From contig JAFKMZ010000022.1 of the NCBI GenBank assembly GCA_017305055.1, forward strand, positions 1-49,484: 49,484 bases of DNA, given 5' to 3'. Position 1 is the stretch's first letter. Each line of letters starts with the position of its first letter. Shown here piece after piece: positions 17,492 to 24,659 of the stretch. Both the position numbers and the translations under genes were made by a program. Below the pieces are notes generated by a model. That model was not told the DNA's origin. It searched no databases and saw only the letters and a list, made by a program, of their open reading frames with translations. Source of the stretch: Lysobacterales bacterium. GTDB taxonomy: Bacteria > Pseudomonadota > Gammaproteobacteria > Xanthomonadales > Rhodanobacteraceae.

Positions 17492-18739
17492 ATGTCCGAC
17501 ACGCTCTACCCCCGCTTTGCAGCAGCCCGCGTGCGCGCGGCCATGGCCGACACGCCAGTGGTGCTGTTGAACGGTCCACGCCAATCCGGCAAAACCACGC
17601 TGGCCCGGATGCAATCTGACGAGGCGCGCACTTATCGCACTCTCGACGACGAAACCACGCTCGCCGCTGCCATCGCCGACCCCACTGGATTCATCCGTGG
17701 CCTGGAGCAAGTCACGATCGACGAAATCCAGCGCGCACCGGCACTGCTGCGCGCCATCAAGAAATCAGTCGACGACGATCGCCGCCCCGGCCGTTTCCTG
17801 CTCACCGGATCAACCAACGTGCTCTCGCTTCCGCAGGCTGCCGACAGCCTCGCGGGACGCATGGCCGTCGTCGACTTGTTGCCGCTGGCCCAGGCCGAAA
17901 TCGCCGCGGTCCAGCCAAGCTTCCTCCCCTCCGCCTTCGCAGGAACACCAGCGGCCGCGCCCGCCAAGCCCCCGCTCGGCAACCAGCTGGTGCACACCGT
18001 CCTCGCCGGCGGTTATCCCGAAATGGTGCGCCGGCGCGATCCGGAGCGCCGCGCCGAATGGGCCAGGAACTACATCCGGGCCATCATGCAACGGGACGTG
18101 CGCGACATCGCCGCCATCGAAAAACTGGGCCAGATGCCACGCCTGCTGCGCGTACTGGCGCACCACGCCGGCCAACTGGTCAATTACTCGGGCATCGGCA
18201 GCAGCCTCGATATGGACGCCAAGACCGTGCGCCGCTACATGGACGTGCTGCAGCAGTTGTTCCTGGTACGCAGCCTGGAGCCCTGGTCGACCAACCAGCT
18301 GAAACGCCTGGTCAAGACGCCAAAGCTCCACTTCCTCGACAGCGGCCTGCTGGCAAGCCTGCTCGGCCTGACACCGGCCAATGCCGGCGAACGCCACAAG
18401 ACCTACGGCGCCATCCTGGAAAGCTTCGTGGTGGCGGAAATCGCCAAGCTCGCCACGACCGCCGACGGCGAGCTGCTGTTCCACCATTACCGCGACAAGG
18501 ACCAGAACGAGGTGGACCTGGTGCTCGAAAACGCCGCCGGCGACATCGTCGGCATCGGGGTGAAGGCCGCTGCCACCGTCACCGCCAGCGATTTTGCCGG
18601 CTTGCGCAAGCTGGCTGCCGCGTGCAAAACGCGTTTTCGCTGCGGTCTCGTGCTGCACGACGACGACCAGATCCACGCCTTCGGCGACCGCCTGTACGCG
18701 GCGCCCCTGGCCAGCATGTGGGCAGGTACTGCCACGTGA
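17492..18739 (+). CDS. AAA-type ATPase with C-terminal DUF4143 (PD-(D/E)XK-like) domain
   Basis: 415-aa ATP-binding protein. The N-terminal P-loop has Walker A GPRQSGKTT and Walker B VTIDEIQRAP, with LLTGSTN as sensor. The C-terminal DUF4143 part reads HFLDSGLLASLLG, ILESFVVAEI, HYRDKDQNEVDLVLE and GIGVKAA. Relatives usually end in a (I/V)EVK motif; here the position before VK is Gly, so a nuclease-like Glu may be lost. The function of the family is unsettled. The start at 17492 (MSDTLYPRF) matches the usual N-terminus; an in-frame ATG at 17450 would place the fourth upstream repeat inside the gene. Four phased 14-bp repeats directly precede it. The downstream neighbours are TA genes, so this is an accessory region. 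Confidence 0.82.
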   Translation: MSDTLYPRFAAARVRAAMADTPVVLLNGPRQSGKTTLARMQSDEARTYRTLDDETTLAAAIADPTGFIRGLEQVTIDEIQRAPALLRAIKKSVDDDRRPGRFLLTGSTNVLSLPQAADSLAGRMAVVDLLPLAQAEIAAVQPSFLPSAFAGTPAAAPAKPPLGNQLVHTVLAGGYPEMVRRRDPERRAEWARNYIRAIMQRDVRDIAAIEKLGQMPRLLRVLAHHAGQLVNYSGIGSSLDMDAKTVRRYMDVLQQLFLVRSLEPWSTNQLKRLVKTPKLHFLDSGLLASLLGLTPANAGERHKTYGAILESFVVAEIAKLATTADGELLFHHYRDKDQNEVDLVLENAAGDIVGIGVKAAATVTASDFAGLRKLAAACKTRFRCGLVLHDDDQIHAFGDRLYAAPLASMWAGTAT

Positions 18740-18822
18740 TCAAAAGCGGACTGGGGCATGACGGCAATTCCCGGTCAAGCGCACGCTCAAAAAGCCGCCC
18801 CCCCCCAACCGGCCGCCGCTAC

Positions 18823-18876
18823 TTGTGGGAGCCCGCTCGTGACCGAAGGGAATCCCTTGTGGGCGGGCGATGCTCT
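18823..18876. repeat. REP family B, long variant
   Basis: TTGTGGGAGCCCGCTCGT, a central AAGGGAATCCCTT palindrome and GGGCGGGCGATGCTCTT. The same long layout recurs at 33495-33545 (inside a coding sequence) and 37117-37169. It directly abuts the truncated phosphatase copy. Confidence 0.75.
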
Positions 18877-19045
18877 TCGACAACCCCACCCAACGCACAT
18901 CCCATCGCCTCAACGCGACATCGACGCCGCCGGCGCCGCCCCTCCGCCAGCGCCGCATCCGTGGATGCGCCATCCACCAGCGCCGCGCGCAACGCGATCA
19001 TCGCGCCCACCCGGTTGCTGCTGGCGCAATGCACCACGGTCAGCC
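18867..19045 (-). pseudogene. Truncated, internally deleted copy of the phosphatase gene at 20014
   Basis: Positions 18867-18919 are identical to 19971-20023, and 18933-19045 (113 bp) are identical to 20113-20225. The 77 bp between these in the intact copy are missing here. The ends of the loss are the direct repeat GCGCCGCCCC (20036-20045 and 20113-20122), so it looks like a slippage deletion. The fragment keeps the phosphatase loop HCASSNRVGA but loses the N-terminal half and shifts frame after ALAEGR. It lies on the other side of the TA pair from the intact gene. Confidence 0.9.
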
Positions 19046-19205
19046 ACCGTATTGCCTTCGCGATGTCGTTTTCCTTGCTGGGATTGGATTACACAACAAG
19101 GGGGACGTTTTCCGATGGCAAGGTCACCGCCACCTGGCATCGTGCCTCCTCGTACCAAGCCGCCACACCCCGCCAACCTGCATCGGCAAAGGGGCACCTT
19201 GCCCT

Positions 19206-19226
19206 TAGTACCAAAAAAAGTACAAT
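19206..19226 (+). promoter_or_regulatory. Candidate promoter/operator of the HigB/HigA-type pair
   Basis: TTAGTAC and GTACAAT form an imperfect inverted repeat around an A-tract (CAAAAAAA). TACAAT would serve as a -10 box but ends at the toxin ATG, so the transcript might be nearly leaderless. Autoregulation by the HTH antitoxin is usual in this family. Confidence 0.4.
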
Positions 19227-19580
19227 ATGGCCACGCGGTTCCTGCCCATCCTTGCGGTTCGCTTTTATGCCAGCGCTCAAGGTCGCGAGCCGGTTCGAGA
19301 GTGGCTGAAATCACTATCGCCCGATGCTCGCAAAGTGATCGGCGAAGACATCAAAACTGTGCAGTACGGCTGGCCACTTGGCATGCCTTTGGTACGCAAG
19401 ATGGAACCTGGACTGTGGGAAGTACGAAGTACGATCGGTGCAGGCATCGCGCGGGTGCTGTTCACCGCAGACGGACCTCGCATGGTCCTGCTGCACGGCT
19501 TCATCAAGAAAACTGACAAGACGCCCAAGGCCGACCTGCAGTTGGCTCTGCGCCGATCAAACGAGGTTCATCATGGCTAA
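19227..19580 (+). CDS. RelE/HigB-type toxin (Gp49-like family)
   Basis: 117-aa toxin of the phage-derived Gp49-like/HigB family, expected to cleave mRNA on the ribosome. Visible family marks are VRFYASAQGREPVREWL, EDIKTVQYGWPLGMPLVRK, LEVRS-type core as LWEVRSTIG, and IARVLFTADGPRMVLLHGF followed by KKTDKTP, which carries the usual C-terminal basic residues. The toxin-first order with the antitoxin overlapping by 8 bp (19573-19580) is typical of higBA-like systems. The module lies between a truncated and an intact copy of a phosphatase gene. The start at ATG 19227 fits the family N-terminus; no good ribosome site is visible. Confidence 0.88.
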   Translation: MATRFLPILAVRFYASAQGREPVREWLKSLSPDARKVIGEDIKTVQYGWPLGMPLVRKMEPGLWEVRSTIGAGIARVLFTADGPRMVLLHGFIKKTDKTPKADLQLALRRSNEVHHG

Positions 19581-19866
19581 GCACAACGTCCATATTGGCA
19601 GCGCCTTGGATGATCTCCTGGCCGAAGACGGCGTGCTGGAAGAAGTATCGGCACGCGCCATCAAGCGCGTCATCGCCTGGCAACTGCGCGAAGCCATGCA
19701 GGCCCAGGGGGTGACCAAGACCGTCATGGCGCAACGGATGCACACCAGCCGATCCATGCTCGATCGCCTGCTCGACGATACCGATACCGGCTTGACCATC
19801 GACACACTGAGCCGCGCAGCACGGGCGCTGGGCTACCGGGTGAAAGTCGAACTGGCGGCGGCATAA
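19573..19866 (+). CDS. HTH antitoxin (XRE/HigA-like) paired with the upstream toxin
   Basis: 97-aa antitoxin and likely autorepressor. The central part (about residues 40-85) is a helix-turn-helix of XRE type: AMQAQGVTKTVMAQRMHTS, then RSMLDRLLDD and LTIDTLSRAARALG. The N-terminal part (residues 1-30, MAKHNVHIGSALDDLLAE) would wrap the toxin. ATG 19573 lies inside the toxin gene end with GAGG 6 bp upstream, so translation is coupled. Nothing looks broken; the pair is probably functional. Confidence 0.88.
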   Translation: MAKHNVHIGSALDDLLAEDGVLEEVSARAIKRVIAWQLREAMQAQGVTKTVMAQRMHTSRSMLDRLLDDTDTGLTIDTLSRAARALGYRVKVELAAA

Positions 19867-19911
19867 CCACTCACCAGCAACGCCAACCCCCTCCCCGTTG
19901 TGTGTGTTGTG

Positions 19912-19980
19912 TTGTGGGAGCCCGCCCCACGGGCGATGCCCTGATGTGAGTTGTGGGAGCCCGCTTGCGGGCGATGCTCT
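19912..19980. repeat. Two tandem REP family B copies
   Basis: 19912-19940 begins TTGTGGGAGCCCGCCCCACG; 19951-19980 begins TTGTGGGAGCCCGCTTGCGG and continues GCGATGCTCT. Both are in the same orientation. The second abuts the 3' flank of the intact phosphatase gene exactly as the REP at 18823 abuts the truncated copy. Confidence 0.8.
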
Positions 19981-20013
19981 TCGACAACCCCACCCAACGC
20001 ACATCCCATCGCC

Positions 20014-20571
20014 TCAACGCGACGACGACGCGGCCGGCGCCGCCCCACCCGCCCCGGCAGACCACGCCGCCAGCCGCTCGCGCACCTGCGGCTCCAGGCT
20101 CTTCAGCCCCCAGCGCCGCCCCTCCGCCAGCGCCGCATCCGTGGATGCGCCATCCACCAGCGCCGCGCGCAACGCGATCATCGCGCCCACCCGGTTGCTG
20201 CTGGCGCAATGCACCACGGTCAGCCCGTCACCGGCGTCGCCCAGCAGCTTGTCGAACGCCAGCACATTGCCCCTGGTCAGGTCCTGCGGCCCACGGATCG
20301 GCAGGTGACGATAGTTGATGCCCACCCCCTGCACCGCCGACGCCTCGTCGAAACCCGGCGTCTCGCTGGCCGCGCGCAGGTTGATGACCTCGCGCACCCC
20401 TGCCGCCTGCAGCGCCGGCAGGTCGTCGGCCTGCAGCGCACCCGCCGCCACGCGGTGCGGCGCGGGGAAGCTGACGCTGGGGAGGTTGGCGAGGGCACGC
20501 TCGGGCGACGGCGCACTGCACGCGGTGGCCAGGGCGGCGATGGCGGTGAGGCAGAGCAACAGGCGGAACAT
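20014..20571 (-). CDS. Small tyrosine-phosphatase-like lipoprotein
   Basis: 185-aa protein of the beta-lactamase-hydrolase-like/dual-specificity phosphatase group. The N-terminus is a lipoprotein signal, LLCLTAIAALATACSAP, with Cys in a lipobox. The active loop is VVHCASSNRVGAM (Cys-X4-Arg), and the upstream VREVINLRAASETPGF matches the usual first strand. It would act at the membrane on phosphorylated protein or small molecules; the substrate is unknown. The ATG at 20571 has GAGGTG about 7 bp upstream and starts right at the signal peptide. A truncated copy of its 3' part lies at 18867 on the far side of a TA pair. The Ala/Ser-rich C-terminus (GGAAPAASSSR) is encoded by the region deleted in that copy. 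Confidence 0.8.
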   Translation of the reverse strand: MFRLLLCLTAIAALATACSAPSPERALANLPSVSFPAPHRVAAGALQADDLPALQAAGVREVINLRAASETPGFDEASAVQGVGINYRHLPIRGPQDLTRGNVLAFDKLLGDAGDGLTVVHCASSNRVGAMIALRAALVDGASTDAALAEGRRWGLKSLEPQVRERLAAWSAGAGGAAPAASSSR

Positions 20572-20592
20572 GGGTTCACCTCGCGGTGCGCG

Positions 20593-20620
20593 GGAAACAG
20601 GTGTCAGGAACGAATGGCAC
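20593..20620. repeat. Half-type repeat GTGTCAGGAACGAATGGCAC
   Basis: The sequence continues TGGCGCC. A related copy, CGTCAGGGACACTTGGCACT followed by GGCTCC, lies at 31404-31431 just after hipA. No inverted partner is visible in either place. They look like single arms of another palindrome family. Confidence 0.4.
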
Positions 20621-20704
20621 TGGCGCCTTTTGCCGATGAGTACGGTATCTTTCCCCTGTCGGCAAACCTGAAACCACGCCCATCCAAGCAAGTTGCCTAC
20701 CGCC

Positions 20705-20998
20705 ATGCAAAGGCCATCCCAACGGATCCAAGCCCATCGTGAAGCCATCAAAGCCATCGTGGCCCGACATCACGGTATGCATCCGCGCCTGTTCGGTTCG
20801 GTAGCGCGCGGACAGGATACGCCGCAAAGTGACGTGGACCTATTGGTGGACACTCGCGCCGGAACCGGGTTGTTCGCACTGGGAGCCATGCAATACGAAT
20901 TGCAGCAACTACTGCAAACCCGGGTCGACGTACTGACCCCGGGCGATCTGCCCGCCGCCTTCCGCGCGCAGGTGCTGGCTGAGGCGCTCCCACTGTGA
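20705..20998 (+). CDS. MntA-like nucleotidyltransferase antitoxin 1
   Basis: 97-aa minimal nucleotidyltransferase. The catalytic signature is LFGSVARGQDTPQSDVDLLVD, that is GSxxRG followed by two Asp in DVD. In MNT/HEPN modules this protein AMPylates the HepT RNase and silences it. The C-terminal half (LQTRVDVLTPGDLPAAF) is normal for the family. The start is taken as ATG 20705; an in-frame ATG at 20693 is possible. Its stop overlaps the GTG of the following hepT (GTGA at 20995-20998), so it is the first gene of a coupled pair. The partner carries an amber stop. Confidence 0.85.
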   Translation: MQRPSQRIQAHREAIKAIVARHHGMHPRLFGSVARGQDTPQSDVDLLVDTRAGTGLFALGAMQYELQQLLQTRVDVLTPGDLPAAFRAQVLAEALPL

Positions 20999-21369
20999 CG
21001 GACCCAATCGAACGCGCCGCCACCTTTCTGGCCCACATGAAAGAGGCGGCCGCATAGGCCTGTGCCTACGTGGAGGGCATGGACAAGCCAGCATTCATGG
21101 ACGACAAGCGAACCCAGCAAGCCGTGGTGATGAACCTCATCATCCTTGGTGAAGCTGCTACAAAGCTTGCAGACAGCGCGCCCGCCTATTGCACGCAGCA
21201 CCCACAAATTCCCTGGAACAGCATGCGCGGCATGCGCAACCGTCTGGCTCACGGCTACTTTGCCATCGATCTTGAGGTGGTATGGGAAACCGTGCAAAAC
21301 GATCTTCCGGCACTTTTGCGCCAATGGCCGAAAGTGCCCAATCCCGCGGGCAATCCCCCTTCACCATGA
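20995..21369 (+). pseudogene. HepT-like HEPN RNase 1 with in-frame amber stop at codon 21
   Basis: From GTG 20995 the frame reads a normal HepT N-terminus (TDPIERAATFLAHMKEAAA), then TAG at 21055-21057, then continues in the same frame as ACAYVEGMDKPAFMDDKR to the end. The HEPN active motif RNRLAHGYF (Arg-X4-His) is intact near the C-terminus. One base change (CAG to TAG, or similar) would explain the stop. Reinitiation at GTG 21070 or ATG 21079 would give a protein lacking the first helix. The antitoxin partner upstream is intact. It is called a pseudogene, though readthrough or restart is possible. Confidence 0.8.
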
Positions 21370-21730
21370 CACACGCCCACGACATCTAACCCCAGCGTCG
21401 CTCCCAGCCATCGTGGTCAAGTGGAGTCGGCGCGGCAATGGATCCGGTCTCAAAAATGGGGGCTTGGCCCTGCCGCACGGAGCTTGACGGACCGTCGTCC
21501 ACCTGCCGCGGCACAACATCGGTTCGCGCCCGCTATCCCGCCAACCGCACCAGTCCTATGTCCGACCCAAAAAACCATCCCTGATATCGCTTCCACATCC
21601 CTTGCGGCACATCGACTTCGACCGGTTGGGGTACGCTAGCGGCTGAAAATGGGGCCAAGGACAGGATGCGGAAGCCACCCGGCCAAAACTGTCCCCGACT
21701 CCGCTTGCGCAGGCACACATCCTGGACGCG
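21370..21730. other. Intergenic region, no gene recognised
   Basis: This 361-bp stretch separates the two nucleotidyltransferase modules. Short frames exist on both strands but none shows a family motif. It holds GACGGACCGTC (21487-21497), a short inverted repeat. Confidence 0.4.
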
Positions 21731-22024
21731 ATGATGCTACTGGAACAACTCCGCCAAAGCAGGGACCAGATCAACGCCGCGTGTCGTCGCTACGGCGCGC
21801 GCCGCATACGCGTATTCGGTTCCGTCGCGCGGGGTGAAGAGCGTCCCGACAGTGATATCGACTTTCTCGTCGATCTTCCGCGTGGTTACGACCTGGTAAC
21901 CCAGCGCATCCCGTTGCAACGACGCCTCACCGAGATCACCGGGCGCCGCCTGGACGTGGTTCCCGAGCACGAGCTGAACCGGCACATCCGCGACGCGGTG
22001 TTGCGGGAGGCCGTGGACCCGTGA
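21731..22024 (+). CDS. MntA-like nucleotidyltransferase antitoxin 2
   Basis: 97-aa minimal nucleotidyltransferase of the same family as the gene at 20705 but clearly diverged. The signature is VFGSVARGEERPDSDIDFLVD, with GSxxRG and DID metal ligands, followed by ITGRRLDVVPEHELNRHI. The N-terminus (LLEQLRQSRDQINAACRRYG) is of usual length. The start may be ATG 21731 or 21734. It overlaps the next small frame by 4 bp (GTGA at 22021-22024), the normal junction to hepT, but that partner is only a remnant. It may now act alone or be decaying. Confidence 0.83.
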   Translation: MMLLEQLRQSRDQINAACRRYGARRIRVFGSVARGEERPDSDIDFLVDLPRGYDLVTQRIPLQRRLTEITGRRLDVVPEHELNRHIRDAVLREAVDP

Positions 22025-22161
22025 GCAAGCATTGGGAGGCGTATGCCCTCCACCTAGGTGACATCGACCCAGGACCCGTGCTTGCGGCACTCAAACACAA
22101 TCTGCCACCGCTCGAAGCAGCCGTCCGAGCCATGCTTGCCGAGCGTAGCGAAGAGCCGTAA
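22021..22161 (+). pseudogene. HepT-like remnant 2 (46 codons)
   Basis: GTG 22021 overlaps the upstream antitoxin stop. The 46-residue product starts VSKHWEAYALHLGDIDPGP and ends NLPPLEAAVRAMLAERSEEP, which resembles the very N- and C-terminal ends of HepT proteins. The middle, including the Arg-X4-His active site, is missing. It looks like an internal deletion of hepT; an unrelated small protein cannot be excluded. Confidence 0.55.
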
Positions 22162-22256
22162 ATAAAGTGTCGCACACACATCTTGCGGCACTTTCCCGAA
22201 GAGAGCATCCCAATGGAAACGTTCTTAGAAATGTCCTCGACACATCTTTCCCTACC

Positions 22257-23447
22257 ATGAAAAAGGTGATCGTGTTCCGCAGCGACCTGCTTCATCGCTC
22301 GGAAACCTTCATCAAGGAACAGGTTATCGCGCTTACTAAATGGGCCCCCGTCCTCGTCGGATATCGCGAAGTCGAAAACGGATTGGATCTAACCGGTATC
22401 GATGTCCGTATCCTTCCCGGCCTCGGAACGAGAAAGTGGAAACGGTTACGATTACGTTTATGTCAGTTGCTAGGAATTGCGCACGCACCGACTGTTCGCG
22501 CGCTGCGTGCAGTCGGTGCTAACTTGGTACACGTCCACTTCGGTACCGACGCGGTCAATGTGTGGCCAAGCGTACGCAGACTAGGTCTACCGATGCTGGT
22601 CACGCTGCACGGATATGACATCAACATCTATCGTAGATGGTGGGAAACTGGACAAGGTGGCCTGCTTATGTGCACCTACCCCCGTCGGCTGCTTCGCATG
22701 GCGAAAGCGTCGGACGTAAGCTTCATAGCCGTCTCAAAAGCTATCGCGCGGCGAGCAATCCAATATGGCATCCCTGAGGAAAAAATCACTGTCACCTACA
22801 TCGGTATCGACACCAAGCGGTTTAAGCCAGGTGGTTTGCCGCTGAAGAAACGCCGCATGCGGATGCTATTTGTCGGCAGAATGGTGGAGAAGAAAGCTCC
22901 GCTGCTGATGATCCATGCCTACGCCGAAATACGCAAAGCCATCCCAGTCGCGGAACTCGTCATGATCGGCGACGGACCGCTACTAGATAACGCGAAACAA
23001 CTGGCCGATGAGCTCGCCGCACCAGTGCAATTCCTCGGCTCCTGCAACTCGGACGAAGTCTTATCGCAACTGCACGAAACTAGAGTTTTTTGTCTGCCAA
23101 GCGTGACTGCAGCGAATGGTGATGCGGAAGGGCTGCCCATATCAATTATGGAGGCATTGGCTTGCGGCATACCTGTCGTCACCTCCGCGCGCGGAGCAGT
23201 AGGCGAAGTGATTACAAATGGTGAAAACGGGTTTACCTTTCCAGAAGGAATGTTGAGCGAACTGACACGTTCAATTTTGGAAATCCTAACCAAAGATTGG
23301 CTTTTCTCATGCAAATCAATCCAAGCCGTGCAACCTTCGGACGATGTACTGTCAATTTCTGCGACATCTAAAACGCTTTCAAATATCTATGACGTAACCG
23401 CATTAATTAATGGACGTTTTGAGCGTGATATAAGCAGTCCAAAATAG
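22257..23447 (+). CDS. Glycosyltransferase family 4
   Basis: 396-aa GT-B fold sugar transferase acting at the cytoplasmic side of the membrane in exopolysaccharide or O-antigen synthesis. The N-terminal domain has RSETFIKEQ and LVHVHFGTDA; the donor domain has MLFVGRMVEKKAPLLMIHA, MIGDGPLL, CLPSVTAANGDAEGLPISIM and EALACGIPVV, the EX7E signature region of GT4. ATG 22257 matches the family N-terminus (MKKVIVFRSDLL). The C-terminus after about residue 350 is weakly conserved. Base composition drops from here to about 28500 compared with the flanks, which suggests the island was acquired. Its donor and acceptor are unknown. Confidence 0.88.
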   Translation: MKKVIVFRSDLLHRSETFIKEQVIALTKWAPVLVGYREVENGLDLTGIDVRILPGLGTRKWKRLRLRLCQLLGIAHAPTVRALRAVGANLVHVHFGTDAVNVWPSVRRLGLPMLVTLHGYDINIYRRWWETGQGGLLMCTYPRRLLRMAKASDVSFIAVSKAIARRAIQYGIPEEKITVTYIGIDTKRFKPGGLPLKKRRMRMLFVGRMVEKKAPLLMIHAYAEIRKAIPVAELVMIGDGPLLDNAKQLADELAAPVQFLGSCNSDEVLSQLHETRVFCLPSVTAANGDAEGLPISIMEALACGIPVVTSARGAVGEVITNGENGFTFPEGMLSELTRSILEILTKDWLFSCKSIQAVQPSDDVLSISATSKTLSNIYDVTALINGRFERDISSPK

Positions 23448-23500
23448 AACTAATTCTCAGCAACACCAAAAGCTCTGCTTGCCACTCCAAGAACGTTATT

Positions 23501-24193
23501 ATGTACACCGAAGACAAGCTTAGCTATAATTGGGTGATAAAAAATGCCATCAACAACATGGTAAGAAGCCGCGTCTCCATGCTGAGCGGGAAAGTACTTG
23601 ATCTTGGCTGTGGAACACGACCGTTCGAAGTAGAGATTCTGGAATACGCCGACGAATACATCGGCATCGACTGGAACAACACGCTACACGAACTCAGGGC
23701 TGACATCGCATCCGACCTTAACAAACCGCTCCCTATCCAGAGCGCTTCGATCGACCACATCGTCTCCTTCGAAGTCATGGAACACCTACGTGAACCAGGT
23801 GTAATGCTCAGTGAAGCGTTTCGCGTTCTGAAAGCTGGCGGCAGCATCACGGTGTCCACGCCATTTCAATGGTGGGTTCACGAGGCTCCATGGGATTATT
23901 ACCGCTACACCTGCTTCGGGCACCAGTACCTATTCGACAAAGCTGGTTTCATCGAAGTTCTTGTGAAGCCCACGACAGGATTTTGGTCGATGTGGCTCTT
24001 AAAACTCAACTATCAGCTAAAGCAACTCGTCCGAGGCCCAAGGTGGGGACGCCGGCTTATCCTTGCGGTGCTGATCCCGATATGGTGGACAAATCAACAA
24101 CTTGGTCTCTTGCTTGACCGTTTCTGGCGCGAGGAGCACGAAACGGCCGGCTACTTTGTTATCGCACGTAAACCTAGTGCACCGACCGTTTAG
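23501..24193 (+). CDS. SAM-dependent methyltransferase (Methyltransf_11 type)
   Basis: 230-aa class I methyltransferase. Motif I is KVLDLGCGTRPFEVE, the acidic residue of motif II is in YIGIDWNN, and motif IV is HIVSFEVMEHLREPG. The segment after residue 130 (FQWWVHEAPWDYYRYT) is common in methyltransferases of polysaccharide clusters that modify a sugar or lipid carrier. A basic, hydrophobic C-terminus (LILAVLIPIWW) may contact the membrane. It follows the GT4 gene by 53 bp on the same strand, so both probably share a transcript. The exact substrate is not known. Confidence 0.83.
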   Translation: MYTEDKLSYNWVIKNAINNMVRSRVSMLSGKVLDLGCGTRPFEVEILEYADEYIGIDWNNTLHELRADIASDLNKPLPIQSASIDHIVSFEVMEHLREPGVMLSEAFRVLKAGGSITVSTPFQWWVHEAPWDYYRYTCFGHQYLFDKAGFIEVLVKPTTGFWSMWLLKLNYQLKQLVRGPRWGRRLILAVLIPIWWTNQQLGLLLDRFWREEHETAGYFVIARKPSAPTV

Positions 24194-24659
24194 GAGTTTG
24201 AACAGTACGTCGGTTCGCTACACCTTGTGACCCGATGCAAGCATGATTAAGTCCCACTTAGCGATATAAGAGAACTTAACTCAATGTTCGGAATACTCGG
24301 TGCCTATGGACCTCAGGTATGAGCGTCAAGCAACATTCACGTTGCCTTGGGCGGTCGCTTTAGTGCACTTTAGGGGGTCACCATATCCTCGGGTCAACCT
24401 ACATACAGGAGCCAATGCGGTATCTGAAGAATTTACCGGAGTTGCCGTGATAAAAATATTCCTGTCACTGCTACCGATCGTTTCACTAAAGCCGGCGGAA
24501 GATTGTGCGCGGAAGTGCTCTAACCTAGTCGTCAGGTAACTAACTAGGCAGTTATCGGAATCGCTAAATGAATGAGTTGCTTTGACTGTCTAACCGACGG
24601 ACGTGAACAGGAGTAGCTCACGTTTGAGTTACCGATCGTTTATTAGTTTGAACCCAATC
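24194..24659. other. Non-coding gap in the glycan island with duplicated 23-bp motif
   Basis: No gene was recognised in this 466-bp AT-rich stretch. The last bases of the upstream gene and its flank (24181-24203, ACCGACCGTTTAGGAGTTTG) recur at 24631-24653 as ACCGATCGTTTATTAGTTTG, with 20 of 23 positions the same. This may mark a duplication or insertion junction. A 79-codon frame at 24300 shows no family resemblance. Confidence 0.45.

Noticed and set aside
21533-21774. Small minus-strand genes between the nucleotidyltransferase modules
   Set aside because: Neither has a family motif or start signal, and both overlap the start of the second nucleotidyltransferase region.
24300-24539. 79-codon plus-strand gene in the glycan island gap
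   Set aside because: No ribosome site, no recognisable domain, and the region looks non-coding.
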